5,734 nt of DNA from Clostridia bacterium (GTDB lineage: Bacteria > Bacillota > Clostridia > Oscillospirales > CAG-272), in contig JAGDBW010000090.1 in assembly GCA_017958845.1 (NCBI GenBank), positions 1-5,734 of the forward strand, given 5' to 3'. Of this stretch, positions 5,698 to 5,734 are shown piece after piece. Made by a program: the position numbers and the translations under genes. Each line of letters begins with the position of its first letter. Positions within the stretch are counted from its first letter, which is position 1. The notes under the pieces were generated by a model, which was not told the DNA's origin, did not search any database, and saw only the letters and a program-made list of their open reading frames with translations.

Positions 5698-5720
5698 GCC
5701 GCTCGGGGAGGGTGAGCGGC
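5698..5720. other. Inverted repeat near the right edge
   Basis: GCCGCTC (5698-5704) and GAGCGGC (5714-5720) are perfect reverse complements around a 9-nt loop. No T tract follows on either strand inside the window. It may belong to the terminator region or to the start of whatever lies to the right. Apart from this and the terminator, 5595-5734 holds nothing I can assign. Confidence 0.3.
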
Positions 5721-5734
5721 GCGGCATCCGCGCG

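Overview
The window is a high-GC bacterial chromosome segment with strong G/C preference at third codon positions, purine-rich Shine-Dalgarno sites and sigma-70/SigA-type promoters. The closest-looking proteins are a clostridial-style NAD+ synthase N-terminus, a bacterial MIF-like tautomerase, and a long fused ATPase/FtsX-permease of the kind common in gut Clostridia. Together they suggest a GC-rich, probably uncultured, member of the Clostridia (Bacillota). That placement is inferred from protein style only. I see no tRNA, rRNA, CRISPR array, insertion sequence or phage gene.

Layout: (1) Positions 1-113, minus strand, hold the first 37 codons of a glutamine-dependent NAD+ synthase (nadE) that runs off the left edge. 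Its likely promoter is at 250-279, giving a GC-rich leader of about 130 nt with two hairpins. (2) Diverging from it, a clear extended -10 promoter at 452-480 drives a two-gene operon: an unrecognised 320-residue acidic protein (527-1489), then a 113-residue MIF/phenylpyruvate-tautomerase-family protein (1502-1843) only 12 nt downstream. (3) Positions 1844-2285 are 442 nt of non-coding DNA with two terminator-like hairpins, more GC hairpins, an imperfect tandem repeat built around ACCAAAAGTKTGCGTCC, and a small A-rich direct repeat. (4) Positions 2286-5594 encode one 1102-residue ABC transporter subunit: an N-terminal ATPase, a charged Pro/Ala/Lys linker, and an FtsX/MacB-type four-helix permease with a very large extracytoplasmic domain. 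(5) A Rho-independent terminator at 5647-5678 closes that unit, and no gene is visible beyond it.

The genes do not form an obvious pathway. nadE is housekeeping cofactor synthesis, the tautomerase operon is of unknown role, and the transporter looks like a self-contained unit. I found no convincing new system. The items most worth a second look are the unrecognised protein paired with a CGGC-containing MIF homologue, the repeat upstream of the transporter that resembles the -35 region of the operon promoter, and the roughly 200-residue helical Ala-rich stretch in the transporter ectodomain.
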